A DNA stretch of 64,000 nt from the NCBI RefSeq assembly GCF_000526515.1, contig NZ_JAGF01000001.1, positions 2,790,001 through 2,854,000 of the forward strand, in the 5' to 3' direction. Within the stretch, counting starts at the first letter, position 1. Each line of letters opens with the position of its first letter. Positions 1-7,481 of this stretch are shown piece after piece. The translations under genes and the position numbers were made by a program. The DNA comes from Cellulomonas sp. KRMCY2. GTDB taxonomy: Bacteria; Actinomycetota; Actinomycetes; Actinomycetales; Cellulomonadaceae. The notes under the pieces were generated by a model. The model made no database searches. It was not told the DNA's origin and worked only from the letters and a program-made list of their open reading frames with translations.

Positions 1-1008
1 GTGCACGTCCGCTGCGCCGACGTTCGGGTTCGACGTCGGACGCACGACCGCCGCGCCGGTCGGCAGGGTCTCGGCGTGGTCGGGGGCGTGCGCGGTCATC
101 GCGTTGCCCTGGTAGTAGTTCACGCCGATGAAGTCGACGGGGGTGCTGATGACCTCGAGGTCGCCGTCCCGCACGGGCAGTACGGTGCCCGCCGCCGCGA
201 AGGAGTCGATGGCCGTCTGCGGGTAGCTGCCCAGCACGACCGGATCGAAGAACAGCCGGTTGATCAGGGCATCGATCCGGTCCGCCGCGTCGACGTCCGC
301 CGGGTCGCGGGGGTCGGCGGGGTCGGCGACAGTGGTGTTGAACGTGATGCCGAGCGTCGCCGTCGGGTCGGCCGCGCGCAGGGCACGCGTGGCCTGGCCG
401 TGGGCGAGCAGCAGATGGTGGGCCGCGGAGACGGCCGCCTGCGGCTCCTGGCGACCGGGGGCGTGCTGCCCGCCGGCGTAGCCGAGGAAGGCAGCGCACC
501 ACGGCTCGTTGAACGTGGTCCAGTGCCGGACCCGGTCACCCAGTGCGCCATGCATCGCCAGGGCGTAGTCCGTGAAGTGGTCGACCACGTCGCGTTCGGC
601 CCACCCGCCGCGGTCCTCGAGGTACTGGGGCAGGTCCCAGTGGTAGAGCGTCAGCCAGGGCGTGACGCCTGCGGCGAGCAGCCCGTCGACGAGGCGGGAG
701 TAGAAGTCCAGCCCGGCCTGGTTGAGCCGGCCGGCCTCGGGGAAGACCCGCGGCCAGGCGGTCGAGAACCGGTAGGCCCCGAGACCGAGATCGGCCATCA
801 GGGCGACGTCCTGCGGCCACCGGTGGAAGTGGTCGCAGGCCACGTCGCCGGTGTCGCCACCGACGACCGCGCCCGGGACGCGGCAGAAGGTGTCCCAGAT
901 GGAGTCGGTCCGGCCGTCGTCGTGCACCCCGCCCTCGATCTGGAAGGCGGCTGTCGCCGCACCCCAGACGAAGCCCGCGGGGAAGACCAGGTCGTCGGTG
1001 TTCGTCAT
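1..1008 (-). CDS. bglC: GH1 beta-glucosidase, C-terminus beyond window
   Basis: Family 1 glycosidase that would hydrolyse imported cellobiose or cellodextrins in the cytoplasm. Seen: the N-terminal GH1 signature FVWGAATAAFQIEGG near residues 13-27 and the acid/base motif TFNEPW with Glu168. The frame stays open to base 1, giving 336 codons against about 450-480 for the family, so the part carrying the nucleophile motif (TENG) lies outside the window. The ATG at 1008 overlaps the stop of the upstream permease gene by 4 bases (ATGA), showing translational coupling in a cebE-cebF-cebG-bglC order as in Streptomyces. The symbol rests on that synteny. Confidence 0.9.
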   Translation of the reverse strand, partial: MTNTDDLVFPAGFVWGAATAAFQIEGGVHDDGRTDSIWDTFCRVPGAVVGGDTGDVACDHFHRWPQDVALMADLGLGAYRFSTAWPRVFPEAGRLNQAGLDFYSRLVDGLLAAGVTPWLTLYHWDLPQYLEDRGGWAERDVVDHFTDYALAMHGALGDRVRHWTTFNEPWCAAFLGYAGGQHAPGRQEPQAAVSAAHHLLLAHGQATRALRAADPTATLGITFNTTVADPADPRDPADVDAADRIDALINRLFFDPVVLGSYPQTAIDSFAAAGTVLPVRDGDLEVISTPVDFIGVNYYQGNAMTAHAPDHAETLPTGAAVVRPTSNPNVGAADVH

Positions 1009-1910
1009 CCCTTGACAGCTCCCTGCATGATGCCGGACACGAGGTGCTTGCCCGCGACGGCGAAGACGATGATCAGGGGGACGGTCGCCGCGACGACACC
1101 GGTCATGATCAGGGCGTAGTCCTTGAAGTAGCTGGCCTGCAGCAGCTGCAGCGCGACGGGCAGGGTCGGGTTGGACGACCCGAGCACGATGAACGGCCAG
1201 AAGAACTGCGTCCACGACCCCACGAAGGTGAACAGCGCCAGCATGGCGGCGGCGGGACGCGCCGCCGGCATCGCCACGTGCCAGAACGTGCGGATCATCG
1301 AGCAGCCGTCGATGCGGGCCGCCTCGATGAGCTCGAACGGCAGCGCCTCCTCGAGGTACTGGGTCATCCAGAAGACACCGAAGGCCGTCACCATGCCGGG
1401 CACGATCACCGCGACGAGCTTGCCGGTCCACTCGAGCTTGCTCATCACGATGAACAGCGGCACGACGCCGAGCTGGGTCGGGACGGCCATCGTCGCGATG
1501 ATGAAGGTGAGCAGCCCGCGGCGGCCGCGGAAGCGCAGCTTGGCGAACGAGTAGCCGGCGAGCGTCGAGAAGAAGACGATCGAGATGGAGGTGACCGCGG
1601 CGACGATGACGCTGTTCAGCACCGCGGGCCAGAACTTGATGTCGGAGGTGACGACCCGCTTGAGGTTCTCCAGCAGGTGCCCCTCGGGGATCAGCGAAGG
1701 GATCGGGTTCTGGGCGATCGTCGCGGCGTCCGAGGAGGCGAGCAGCACGGCGTAGTAGATCGGATAGGCGGACACCAGGATGACGAGCGTCAGGAGCACG
1801 TACGTCACCCAGCCCGGCCGGCGGTTGATCCCGCCCAGGCCGCGCTTGCGCGCCGCTGCGCGGGCCGCACCGGCACCTGCGGTCTGACGGATCATGGGCA
1901 CGGAGGTCAT
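1005..1910 (-). CDS. cebG: Sugar ABC transporter permease, CebG/MalG type
   Basis: Inner-membrane permease of a carbohydrate ABC importer, 301 residues. Six hydrophobic segments are visible after a basic N-terminus. The EAA loop that docks the ATPase reads EAARIDGCSMIRTFWHVAMP. The ATG at 1910 overlaps the end of the upstream permease by 4 bases, and its stop overlaps the glucosidase start. No ATP-binding subunit is encoded here. In Streptomyces the shared MsiK ATPase serves CebEFG, and the same is inferred here. The substrate assignment (cellobiose or cellodextrin) rests on the neighbouring glucosidase, the binding protein and the operators upstream. Confidence 0.85.
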   Translation of the reverse strand: MTSVPMIRQTAGAGAARAAARKRGLGGINRRPGWVTYVLLTLVILVSAYPIYYAVLLASSDAATIAQNPIPSLIPEGHLLENLKRVVTSDIKFWPAVLNSVIVAAVTSISIVFFSTLAGYSFAKLRFRGRRGLLTFIIATMAVPTQLGVVPLFIVMSKLEWTGKLVAVIVPGMVTAFGVFWMTQYLEEALPFELIEAARIDGCSMIRTFWHVAMPAARPAAAMLALFTFVGSWTQFFWPFIVLGSSNPTLPVALQLLQASYFKDYALIMTGVVAATVPLIIVFAVAGKHLVSGIMQGAVKG

Positions 1911-2911
1911 CGCGAGCCCCCCTTCTGCGAGGTGGACGCGATGCGTCGGGTGATGGCGAAGTTGATCAGGCCGATCGCCACGATGATCAGGAACAGGATC
2001 CAGGCCACTGCCGAGGCCCGGCCGAAGCTCTTCTGCGAACCCCAGCCCAGCTCGTACAGGAACATCGTCACTGTCATCCACTGGCGGTCGGCGCCGCCCT
2101 GGCCGAGCTGGTCGAACATGCGTGGCTCGTCGAAGATCTGCAGGCCGCCGATGGTCGAGGTGATGACCACGAAGATGATGGTCGGCCGCAGCATGGGCAC
2201 GGTGACCGAGAGGAACTGGCGCAGCCGGTTGGCGCCGTCGATCACGGCCGCCTCGTACAGGTCCCGGGGGACCGCCTGCATCGCGGCGAGGAAGATCAGG
2301 GTGTTGTAGCCGGTCCAGCGGAAGTTGACCATCGTCGCGATGGCCAGGTGGCTGGACAGCGGGTCGGCGTGCCAGCGCACCGGCGCGATGCCCAGGTTGC
2401 CGAGGATCGCGTTGAACATGCCGGCCTGGTCGCCGAAGAGCTTGGAGAAGATCAGCGCGGCCGCGACCGGCGCGACGACGTAGGGGAGCAGGACGCCCAT
2501 CCGCCAGAACGTCCTGGCCCGGAGGTTCGCATCGAGCACGGCGGCCAGGATGATCGCGATGATCACCTGCGGCACCGACGACAGCAGGAAGATGCTGAAG
2601 GTGTTGCGCAGGGCCGTCATGAACCGCGGCTGGCCCAGGACGTCGACGTAGTTCTGGAAGCCGACGAAGTCCCCCTGGCCACCGATCAGGTGCCAGTCGT
2701 GCATCGAGACGAACGCCGTGTAGACGAGCGGGAAGAGCCCGACGATCGCGAAGACGATGAAGAACGGCGAGATGTACAGGTAGGGCGAGAGCTTGACGTC
2801 CCAGCGGCCGCGCCGGTTGCGACGCACCCATCGGGCTGAGCCGTACGGGTCCGTCGGTGACTCGAGGACCACGTCCTCGGTCTGGGGCCTGGCGGGGCTG
2901 GGGGCAGCCAT
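1907..2911 (-). CDS. cebF: Sugar ABC transporter permease, CebF/MalF type
   Basis: First permease of the cellodextrin importer, 334 residues. It has a charged cytoplasmic N-terminus of about 45 residues, then six hydrophobic segments. The EAA loop is EAAVIDGANRLRQFLSVTVP. It pairs with the downstream permease to form the MalFG-like channel. It follows the binding-protein gene after a 127-base gap that contains a strong hairpin. The ATG at 2911 has an AGGAG-like element just upstream on the minus strand. Confidence 0.85.
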   Translation of the reverse strand: MAAPSPARPQTEDVVLESPTDPYGSARWVRRNRRGRWDVKLSPYLYISPFFIVFAIVGLFPLVYTAFVSMHDWHLIGGQGDFVGFQNYVDVLGQPRFMTALRNTFSIFLLSSVPQVIIAIILAAVLDANLRARTFWRMGVLLPYVVAPVAAALIFSKLFGDQAGMFNAILGNLGIAPVRWHADPLSSHLAIATMVNFRWTGYNTLIFLAAMQAVPRDLYEAAVIDGANRLRQFLSVTVPMLRPTIIFVVITSTIGGLQIFDEPRMFDQLGQGGADRQWMTVTMFLYELGWGSQKSFGRASAVAWILFLIIVAIGLINFAITRRIASTSQKGGSR

Positions 2912-2966
2912 GGTCCACTCCTGCGTCGTCGGAGGTCTGGTGCGGTCGTCGGGCCGTGCGACATCA

Positions 2967-3007
2967 CTCAGGCTGGGTCACCGGGTCGACCGGTGACCCA
3001 GCCTGAG
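2967..3007 (-). terminator. Strong hairpin between binding-protein and permease genes
   Basis: A perfect 18-bp inverted repeat (2967-2984 with 2990-3007) around a 5-base loop. It lies between the stop of the binding-protein gene (3039) and the start of cebF (2911). No run of T follows on the minus strand, so it is not a classical intrinsic terminator. In sugar ABC operons such stems usually stabilise the upstream message or partly terminate, giving more binding protein than permease. That role is inferred. Confidence 0.6.
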
Positions 3008-3038
3008 ATCAGTCTCCTACTGGATCAGCCGAGCAGGA

Positions 3039-4367
3039 TCAGCCGAGGCCGAGCTCGGAGTAGGCGGTCACTGCCTTGTCCCAGGACGACGTGGCGTCAT
3101 CCGTCTGGTCGACGTCGACGCGGGTCAGGGCGTCGGCGACGGTCGTGTGGATCGCGAAGTAGTTCGGGCCCTTGAACGGCGTGGCCGTGATCGCGGCCGC
3201 ACGGTTCGCCAGGATCTGGCCGACCGGGGCGTCGTTGAAGAACGGGTTGGTCAGGGCGAGCAGCTCTTCGCTGTCCAGAGCCTCGACCTGGCTCGGGAAG
3301 GTGCCCTTGGCGACGAAGGCCTTGATCTGCTGCTCCGGAGCGGTCAGCCAGTTGGCCAGTGCCATGGCCTCCTCCGGGTGCTCGCTCTGCGCCGGGACGG
3401 TCAGGTACGAGCCGCCCCAGTTGCCGCCGCCGCCGGGGAAGACGTCAGCGAAGTCCCAGGTGGTGACGCCGGCGGCGTTGCCCTCGACGACACCCAGCAT
3501 CCAGCCCGGGCACGCCATCGTGGCGAAGGCGCCGCTCTGGAACGCAGCGTTCCAGTCGTCGCTCCACTGCGCGAGGTGCGCGGAGAGGCCGTCGTCGACG
3601 CTCGCCGCGAGGACGGAGTCGTAGATGTCCTTGACGGTCGCGTGGTCGATGCCGATGACCGTGCCGTCGTCCTCCTCGTAGGCGTTCTCGACCTGGTTGA
3701 TCATCGCCTGGTAGGTGGCGCCGGCCGAGTCGAACCATGCGGCGTCAGAGGCAGCGACGAACTCCTTGCCGACCTCGAAGTAGTGGTCCCAGTCGCCCTC
3801 GAGCAGCGTGGCGACCTCGGCGCGGTCCGCCGGCAGACCGGCGGCCTCGAACAGGTCGGTCCGGTAGCACAGGCCCTCGGGGCCGACGTCGGTGCCGTAG
3901 CCGAAGAGCATGCCGTCCGCGGTCGTGGCAGCGGCGGTCTTCCAGTCCAGCCAGCGGCCCTCGACCGACGGGTCGGACAGGTCGACGAACTTGTCGGGGA
4001 ACTGCATGAGCTCGGTCAGCCAGTCGACCTCGATGGCCTCGATGTCGGACAGGCCGGAGCCGGCCGCAAGGCGCGTGTTGAGGTTGTCGCGGGCCTCGTT
4101 GGCCGTGGCCGCCTTGACCTGCTCGACGGTGATGTTGGGGTTGAGCTCCATGTACTCGGTGATGAGGTCCTCGTACCCGAACTCGTTGAAGGTCGCGACG
4201 GTGAGGGTGATCTCCTCGTCGGTCCCCCCATCGGCCGGGGCCTCGGTCTCGGTGTCGGTGCCCGTGTCGGTCTCGTCCTCCGTGCCGCTGCTGCAGCCGG
4301 TGACGACGAGCGCGATGCCGGCGATGCCGGCAGTGAGCGCAAGTGCCCGCTTCCTGGTCGTGCGCAC
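3039..4367 (-). CDS. cebE: Cellodextrin-binding lipoprotein, CebE type
   Basis: Extracellular solute-binding lipoprotein (family 1 fold) that delivers sugar to CebFG, 442 residues. The GTG start at 4367 was chosen because AAGGAG lies about 7 bases upstream and it places a basic n-region, a hydrophobic core and the lipobox VTGC (Cys25) correctly. An acidic Thr/Glu/Asp linker (about residues 28-45) follows the lipid anchor. The stretch YGTDVGPEGLCYRTDLFEAA resembles CebE-type proteins. Longer in-frame extensions upstream lack a ribosome site and would bury the signal peptide. It is first in the operon, and two LacI-type palindromes lie 89-145 bases upstream. Cellobiose/cellotriose specificity is inferred from context. 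Confidence 0.85.
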   Translation of the reverse strand: MRTTRKRALALTAGIAGIALVVTGCSSGTEDETDTGTDTETEAPADGGTDEEITLTVATFNEFGYEDLITEYMELNPNITVEQVKAATANEARDNLNTRLAAGSGLSDIEAIEVDWLTELMQFPDKFVDLSDPSVEGRWLDWKTAAATTADGMLFGYGTDVGPEGLCYRTDLFEAAGLPADRAEVATLLEGDWDHYFEVGKEFVAASDAAWFDSAGATYQAMINQVENAYEEDDGTVIGIDHATVKDIYDSVLAASVDDGLSAHLAQWSDDWNAAFQSGAFATMACPGWMLGVVEGNAAGVTTWDFADVFPGGGGNWGGSYLTVPAQSEHPEEAMALANWLTAPEQQIKAFVAKGTFPSQVEALDSEELLALTNPFFNDAPVGQILANRAAAITATPFKGPNYFAIHTTVADALTRVDVDQTDDATSSWDKAVTAYSELGLG

Positions 4368-4455
4368 TGGTGACTCCTTCGTCGTAACGGCGGCTGCTCT
4401 GCCGCCCCGTCCTGGCCTGGCGTCGGACGTCCCGAGCCAGGCATGGCGCATCCGC

Positions 4456-4469
4456 TGGGACCGGTCCCA
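4456..4469. promoter_or_regulatory. LacI/CebR-type operator upstream of cebE
   Basis: A perfect 14-bp palindrome, TGGGACCGGTCCCA, centred about 95 bases upstream of the cebE start. It has the outer TGGGA/TCCCA arms of the CebR/CelR operator (TGGGAGCGCTCCCA) with CCGG instead of GCGC at the centre. A second copy lies 43 bases away, about four helical turns, which suits cooperative binding by a tetrameric or looping repressor. Confidence 0.7.
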
Positions 4470-4498
4470 TCCTGCAAGGCTGTTCGCCCGTCCCTCGC

Positions 4499-4512
4499 TG
4501 GGACCGGTCTCA
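4499..4512. promoter_or_regulatory. Second LacI-type operator upstream of cebE
   Basis: TGGGACCGGTCTCA differs from the first operator at one position (C to T in the right arm). The centre-to-centre distance to the site at 4456-4469 is 43 bases. Confidence 0.6.
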
Positions 4513-4646
4513 TCGCGGTATCCCCACCGTCGCGCTCCGGGCCATCCGGTGTCAAACGTCGTGACCGAACCGTGACCCGGGCGTGCTCGACGGGGTCCTC
4601 GTGTAGCCGCGTCTCGCGGGGTCCGCCTGAGCCTCAAGTCCTACAT

Positions 4647-4660
4647 GGGGAGCGCTCCCA
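4647..4660. promoter_or_regulatory. CebR/CelR-like operator near yihY-like gene
   Basis: GGGGAGCGCTCCCA contains the 12-bp palindrome GGGAGCGCTCCC (4648-4659) and matches the Streptomyces CebR / Thermobifida CelR consensus at 13 of 14 positions. It lies 93 bases before the BrkB-family start and about 280 bases before cebE, so it could act on either promoter. Confidence 0.6.
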
Positions 4661-4739
4661 TGGCCGGGATCGCCCGCAATCCGTCGGCCGGCCGACCCTC
4701 CCGCGCGACAGGCGGCGCGGCTCGCGCGATGCTCGTGCG

Positions 4740-5795
4740 ATGAGCAGCGAGACCCCTGGGCTCCGCGCCGTCGACAAGGTCGATGCGCCCGAGCCCGACG
4801 ACCCGCGCAAGCCCGACTCGCCGCAGGACCTGACGGCGCCGGCCTGGCGCTACGTGCTCGGCAGGACGCTGCGCGAGTTCCTGCGCGACCAGGGCACGGA
4901 CCTCGCCGCTGCGCTGACCTACTGGGCGGTGCTCGCCGTCGCCCCGGCGGCCCTCGCTCTGGTCTCGTTGCTGGGTGTGTTCGGCAACGGGCCGGAGATC
5001 GTCGACCGTGTGCTGGCGGCGGCCCCGGGCGGAGTGCTCGACGGCGTCGAGCCGCTCGTCAAGGAGCTGGCGGTGAACCGGGGCGCGGGCGTCGGGCTCG
5101 TCGTCGGGCTGGTCGTCGCCCTGTGGTCGGCCTCGGGGTACGTCAACGCGTTCGGCCGGGCGATGAACCGGATCTACGAGGTCGACGAGGGCCGGCCGAT
5201 CTGGAAGCTACGGCCGGTCATGCTCCTGGTCACGCTCGTCGTGCTCGTCCTGGTGGCTGTGACCTGCGTCGCGATGGTGCTCTCCGGCCCGGTCGCCGAG
5301 ACGATCGGGGCCGCGATCGGCCTGAGCGACGCGACGGTCGCGGTCTGGGACCTCGCCAAGTGGCCGGTGGTCGTCGCGCTCGCCGTCACGATCGTCGCTG
5401 TCCTCTTCTACGCGACGCCCAACGTGCGGCAGCCGCGGTTCCGGTGGATCAGTGTCGGCGCGGTGGTCGCCATCCTGGTGTGGGCGGCGGCGACTGTCGG
5501 GTTCGGCTTCTATGTCGGCAGCTTCGGCAGGTACGAGACGACGTACGGCGCGCTCGGTGGGGTGATCGTCTTCCTGCTCTGGTTGTGGATCACCAACAAC
5601 GCCCTGCTCTTCGGTGCCGAGCTCGACGCCGAGCTCGAGCGAGGGCGCCAGCTCCAGGCGGGGATCACGGCGGAGGAGAGCATCCAGCTTCCGCCGAGGG
5701 ACACCGCTGCGAGCGCCAAGCGCCAGGCCAAGCGGGACTACGACATCGCCCGCGGGCGCGCACTGCGCCGCGGCCGGGGTCGCCGACCCACCTGA
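4740..5795 (+). CDS. YihY/BrkB family membrane protein
   Basis: Integral membrane protein of the YihY/virulence factor BrkB family, 351 residues. The biochemical role of the family is unsettled. Seen: a hydrophilic acidic N-terminus (about 40 residues), the family stretch ALTYWAVLAVAPAALALVSL, five further hydrophobic segments, the region FYATPNVRQPRFRW, and TTYGALGGVIVFLLWLWITN near the end, followed by a basic C-terminal tail (about 40 residues). The ATG at 4740 is preferred because family similarity begins soon after it. No clear ribosome site is visible. It is divergent from the cellodextrin operon and may be affected by the operator at 4647-4660. Confidence 0.85.
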   Translation: MSSETPGLRAVDKVDAPEPDDPRKPDSPQDLTAPAWRYVLGRTLREFLRDQGTDLAAALTYWAVLAVAPAALALVSLLGVFGNGPEIVDRVLAAAPGGVLDGVEPLVKELAVNRGAGVGLVVGLVVALWSASGYVNAFGRAMNRIYEVDEGRPIWKLRPVMLLVTLVVLVLVAVTCVAMVLSGPVAETIGAAIGLSDATVAVWDLAKWPVVVALAVTIVAVLFYATPNVRQPRFRWISVGAVVAILVWAAATVGFGFYVGSFGRYETTYGALGGVIVFLLWLWITNNALLFGAELDAELERGRQLQAGITAEESIQLPPRDTAASAKRQAKRDYDIARGRALRRGRGRRPT

Positions 5796-5918
5796 TCGGC
5801 CGACCTGCCTGATCGGAGTCCGCCACGCAGTCGCGAGGCGTTCGTCGTGCGGGGCCCGCGCGCTCGGGGTAAGAAGTGTGGGTCAGGCCAGTCGCCGATC
5901 CCGAGGAGCCACGCGTCC

Positions 5919-6311
5919 ATGGACCACTTCACGATTGCCGCCGTCGCCGAGCAGGGTGCCGACTTCCGCCGCGTGCTGTGGACGGGTCACCATGCCCAGC
6001 TGGTCATCATGACGATCCCGCCGGGTGGGGAGATCGGCGAGGAGGTCCACGAGGACACCGACCAGATCCTCACCTTCGTCAGCGGCATCGGCGAGGCGGT
6101 CGTCTCCGGCCAGACCCGCAAGGTCGTCGCCGGCGACCTTGTGGCTGTCCCGGCCGGGCGGACGCACAACTTCCTCAACACCGGCGAGAACCCGCTGATC
6201 CTCTACACCGTGTACGGCCCGCCGCACCACGCGGCCGACGCCGTGCACGCGACCAAGGCGGAGGCGGAGGCCAAGGAGGCGGCAGGGGAGGACGAGCCAC
6301 CGACGCACTGA
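5919..6311 (+). CDS. Small cupin domain protein
   Basis: Single-domain cupin of 130 residues, probably a metal-binding sugar-epimerase-like or mannose-6-phosphate-isomerase-like fold. The first cupin motif is visible as PPGGEIGEEVHEDTDQILTF followed by GIGEAVVSG. The second is VPAGRTHNFLNTGENPLILY, with putative metal ligands Glu, His and a C-terminal His. An Ala/Glu/Lys-rich tail follows. The ATG at 5919 is preceded by CGAGGAG at 5902-5908. Its substrate cannot be told. Transcription probably ends in the repeated stem-loops at 6306-6340. Confidence 0.8.
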   Translation: MDHFTIAAVAEQGADFRRVLWTGHHAQLVIMTIPPGGEIGEEVHEDTDQILTFVSGIGEAVVSGQTRKVVAGDLVAVPAGRTHNFLNTGENPLILYTVYGPPHHAADAVHATKAEAEAKEAAGEDEPPTH

Positions 6312-6340
6312 CGGCTCAGTGACGCACTGACGGCTCAGTG
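6306..6340. terminator. Tandem stem-loops between convergent genes
   Basis: The 16-base unit CACTGACGGCTCAGTG, a 6-bp stem with a 4-base loop, occurs twice (6306-6321 and 6325-6340) as part of a 19-base direct repeat. The first copy overlaps the cupin stop codon, and the methyltransferase stop on the other strand (6316-6318) lies inside it. Probably a bidirectional terminator. Confidence 0.55.
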
Positions 6341-6825
6341 CCGGATCGCTGTCGGGGCCGCCGGCTGGGCAGGCCGAGGAAGCGCGGCGTGCTGCGCCGG
6401 TAGTCCTCGTACGAGGGTCCGAAGCGGCCGACGAGGTGGGCCTCCTCGCGCCGGACCTTCACGCTGAGCACGACCGCCAGGGCCGCCCAGGCCACGAGCG
6501 GCTCCGGGCGCCGGCGCAGCAGCGCCCACCCCGCGCCGGCCAGCAGCAGCCCGGCGTAGATCGGGTTGCGGCTCAGCGCGTAGGGCCCGGAGCGCAGCAG
6601 CGGCAGGTCCGTCGGGGTCGCGACCCGTGGGGTCAGCCGCCGGCCGTGCGGGCGAGCACCCCAGACGGCGAGCGCCGCCCCCGAGGCCGTCGCGAGCGTT
6701 GCCGCCGCTGTGACCGGCGTGGGCAGCGGCCACCGGGCCCGGCCGGGGAACGCCAGTGCAGCCAGTGCGAAGGCCTGCGCTGCGACGATCCGGTCGGCTG
6801 GGTCGATGCGGTTCAGGACGGCCAT
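6316..6825 (-). CDS. Isoprenylcysteine carboxyl methyltransferase-like membrane protein
   Basis: Membrane methyltransferase of the ICMT/phospholipid methyltransferase superfamily, 169 residues, with about four hydrophobic segments. Diagnostic residues are in the C-terminal half: LLRSGPYALSRNPIYAGLLL (the RNP-Y cofactor loop), then KVRREEAHLVGRFGPSYEDY, the conserved RREE and YxxY elements. The bacterial substrate is unknown. The ATG at 6825 gives a hydrophobic first segment soon after the start. It lies 107 bases downstream of arsR on the same strand and could be cotranscribed. It is convergent with the cupin gene and overlaps its terminator repeats. Confidence 0.8.
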   Translation of the reverse strand: MAVLNRIDPADRIVAAQAFALAALAFPGRARWPLPTPVTAAATLATASGAALAVWGARPHGRRLTPRVATPTDLPLLRSGPYALSRNPIYAGLLLAGAGWALLRRRPEPLVAWAALAVVLSVKVRREEAHLVGRFGPSYEDYRRSTPRFLGLPSRRPRQRSGTEPSVRH

Positions 6826-6932
6826 CGGCCCAGCCTGCCACCGGGTGCGGCCCGGCCGATGCCGAAGCGCAGCGGGACGGCACCCAGCGGGACGGCACGC
6901 CGACGCGCGACGAGGCCGAGCGGACCGGTCAC

Positions 6933-7391
6933 CTACGGACGCACGGCGGCGGACGACAGCACCCGGGCCACGTCGTCGAGGGCGCCGGGCACCAGGGAGT
7001 AGTACGCCCACACCCCGCGCTTCTCGCGCGTCAGGAGCCCCGCCTCGACGAGCGTCTTGAGGTGGTGCGACACGGTCGGCTGGGCGAGTCCGAGCGGTTC
7101 GGTCAGGTCGCAGACGCAGGCCGTCCCGCCGTCGCGTGCGGCCACGAGCGACAGGACACGCAGCCGCGCCGGGTCGGCGATCGCCTTGAGCACCCCGGCA
7201 AGGCCGACGGCGTCCGCTGCGGAGATCGGCTCGCGCACCAGGGGAGCGCAGCACGCGACGGCGGGGATCGGTGCCGGCGGCAGGACGGCGTCCGGACCAT
7301 CGGGTCGGCAGGTGATCGCGACCGGTGCGGTGCTCGTCGGACGTGCTGTGCTCGTGGGACGTGCTGTGCTCGTCGGACGTGCTGTGCTCAT
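6933..7391 (-). CDS. arsR: ArsR/SmtB family arsenic-responsive repressor
   Basis: Winged-helix metalloregulator of 152 residues that would repress itself and arsM until As(III) binds. Seen: the recognition region LGLAQPTVSHHLKTL, the Cys-x-Cys-Asp-Leu metal site in TACVCDL, and an N-terminal Cys-Cys pair in ACCAPL that may add thiolate ligands. The N-terminus carries an unusual (TSTARP)n repeat from 18-base DNA repeats. The ATG at 7391 is supported by a leaderless promoter on the minus strand: -35 TCGACA (7427-7422), 17-base spacer, -10 CATACT (7404-7399), and 7 bases to the start codon. A start at 7409 would lie upstream of that -10. Divergent from arsM. Confidence 0.88.
   Translation of the reverse strand: MSTARPTSTARPTSTARPTSTAPVAITCRPDGPDAVLPPAPIPAVACCAPLVREPISAADAVGLAGVLKAIADPARLRVLSLVAARDGGTACVCDLTEPLGLAQPTVSHHLKTLVEAGLLTREKRGVWAYYSLVPGALDDVARVLSSAAVRP
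7335..7391 (-). repeat. 18-base tandem repeat in arsR N-terminus
   Basis: About three near-identical 18-base units (core GTGCTCGTCGGACGTGCT on the plus strand) encode repeated Thr-Ser-Thr-Ala-Arg-Pro in the first 20 residues of ArsR. It reads as a disordered extension and is a likely site of slippage-driven length change. Confidence 0.75.
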
Positions 7392-7412
7392 GGGAACCAG
7401 TATGCCCAAGAC

Positions 7413-7466
7413 ATTGACAACTGTCGATGGCTAGTGCCAGAGTTCCACCTATCGACAGTCATCGAT
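7413..7466. promoter_or_regulatory. Paired ArsR operators between arsR and arsM
   Basis: ATTGACAACTGTCGAT (7413-7428) is an imperfect dyad overlapping the -35 of arsR. ATCGACAGTCATCGAT (7451-7466) matches its reverse complement at 13 of 16 positions and lies 16 bases before the arsM start. Together they form an inverted pair suited to repression of both genes by dimeric ArsR. Confidence 0.6.
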
Positions 7467-7481
7467 GTCTGGGAGGGCACC

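Larger units (their letters stand above)
4368..4739. promoter_or_regulatory. Divergent regulatory region, cebE and yihY-like gene
   Basis: A 372-base region without a gene between cebE (minus) and the BrkB-family gene (plus). It contains three LacI-type palindromes, described separately. I could not place a convincing -35/-10 pair for cebE. A TTGACA-like hexamer on the minus strand at 4555-4550 has no -10 at normal spacing. Confidence 0.6.

Noticed and set aside
4550-4555. TTGACA on the minus strand as the cebE -35 box
   Set aside because: The nearest -10-like sequence is 26 bases away, too far for a normal promoter.
4443-4739. N-terminal extension of the YihY-like protein to 4443
   Set aside because: The extension covers the operator region, has no ribosome site and no resemblance to the family; the ATG at 4740 fits.
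7335-7391. Short regular repeats considered as CRISPR
   Set aside because: Only about three 18-base units without spacers, all inside arsR coding sequence.
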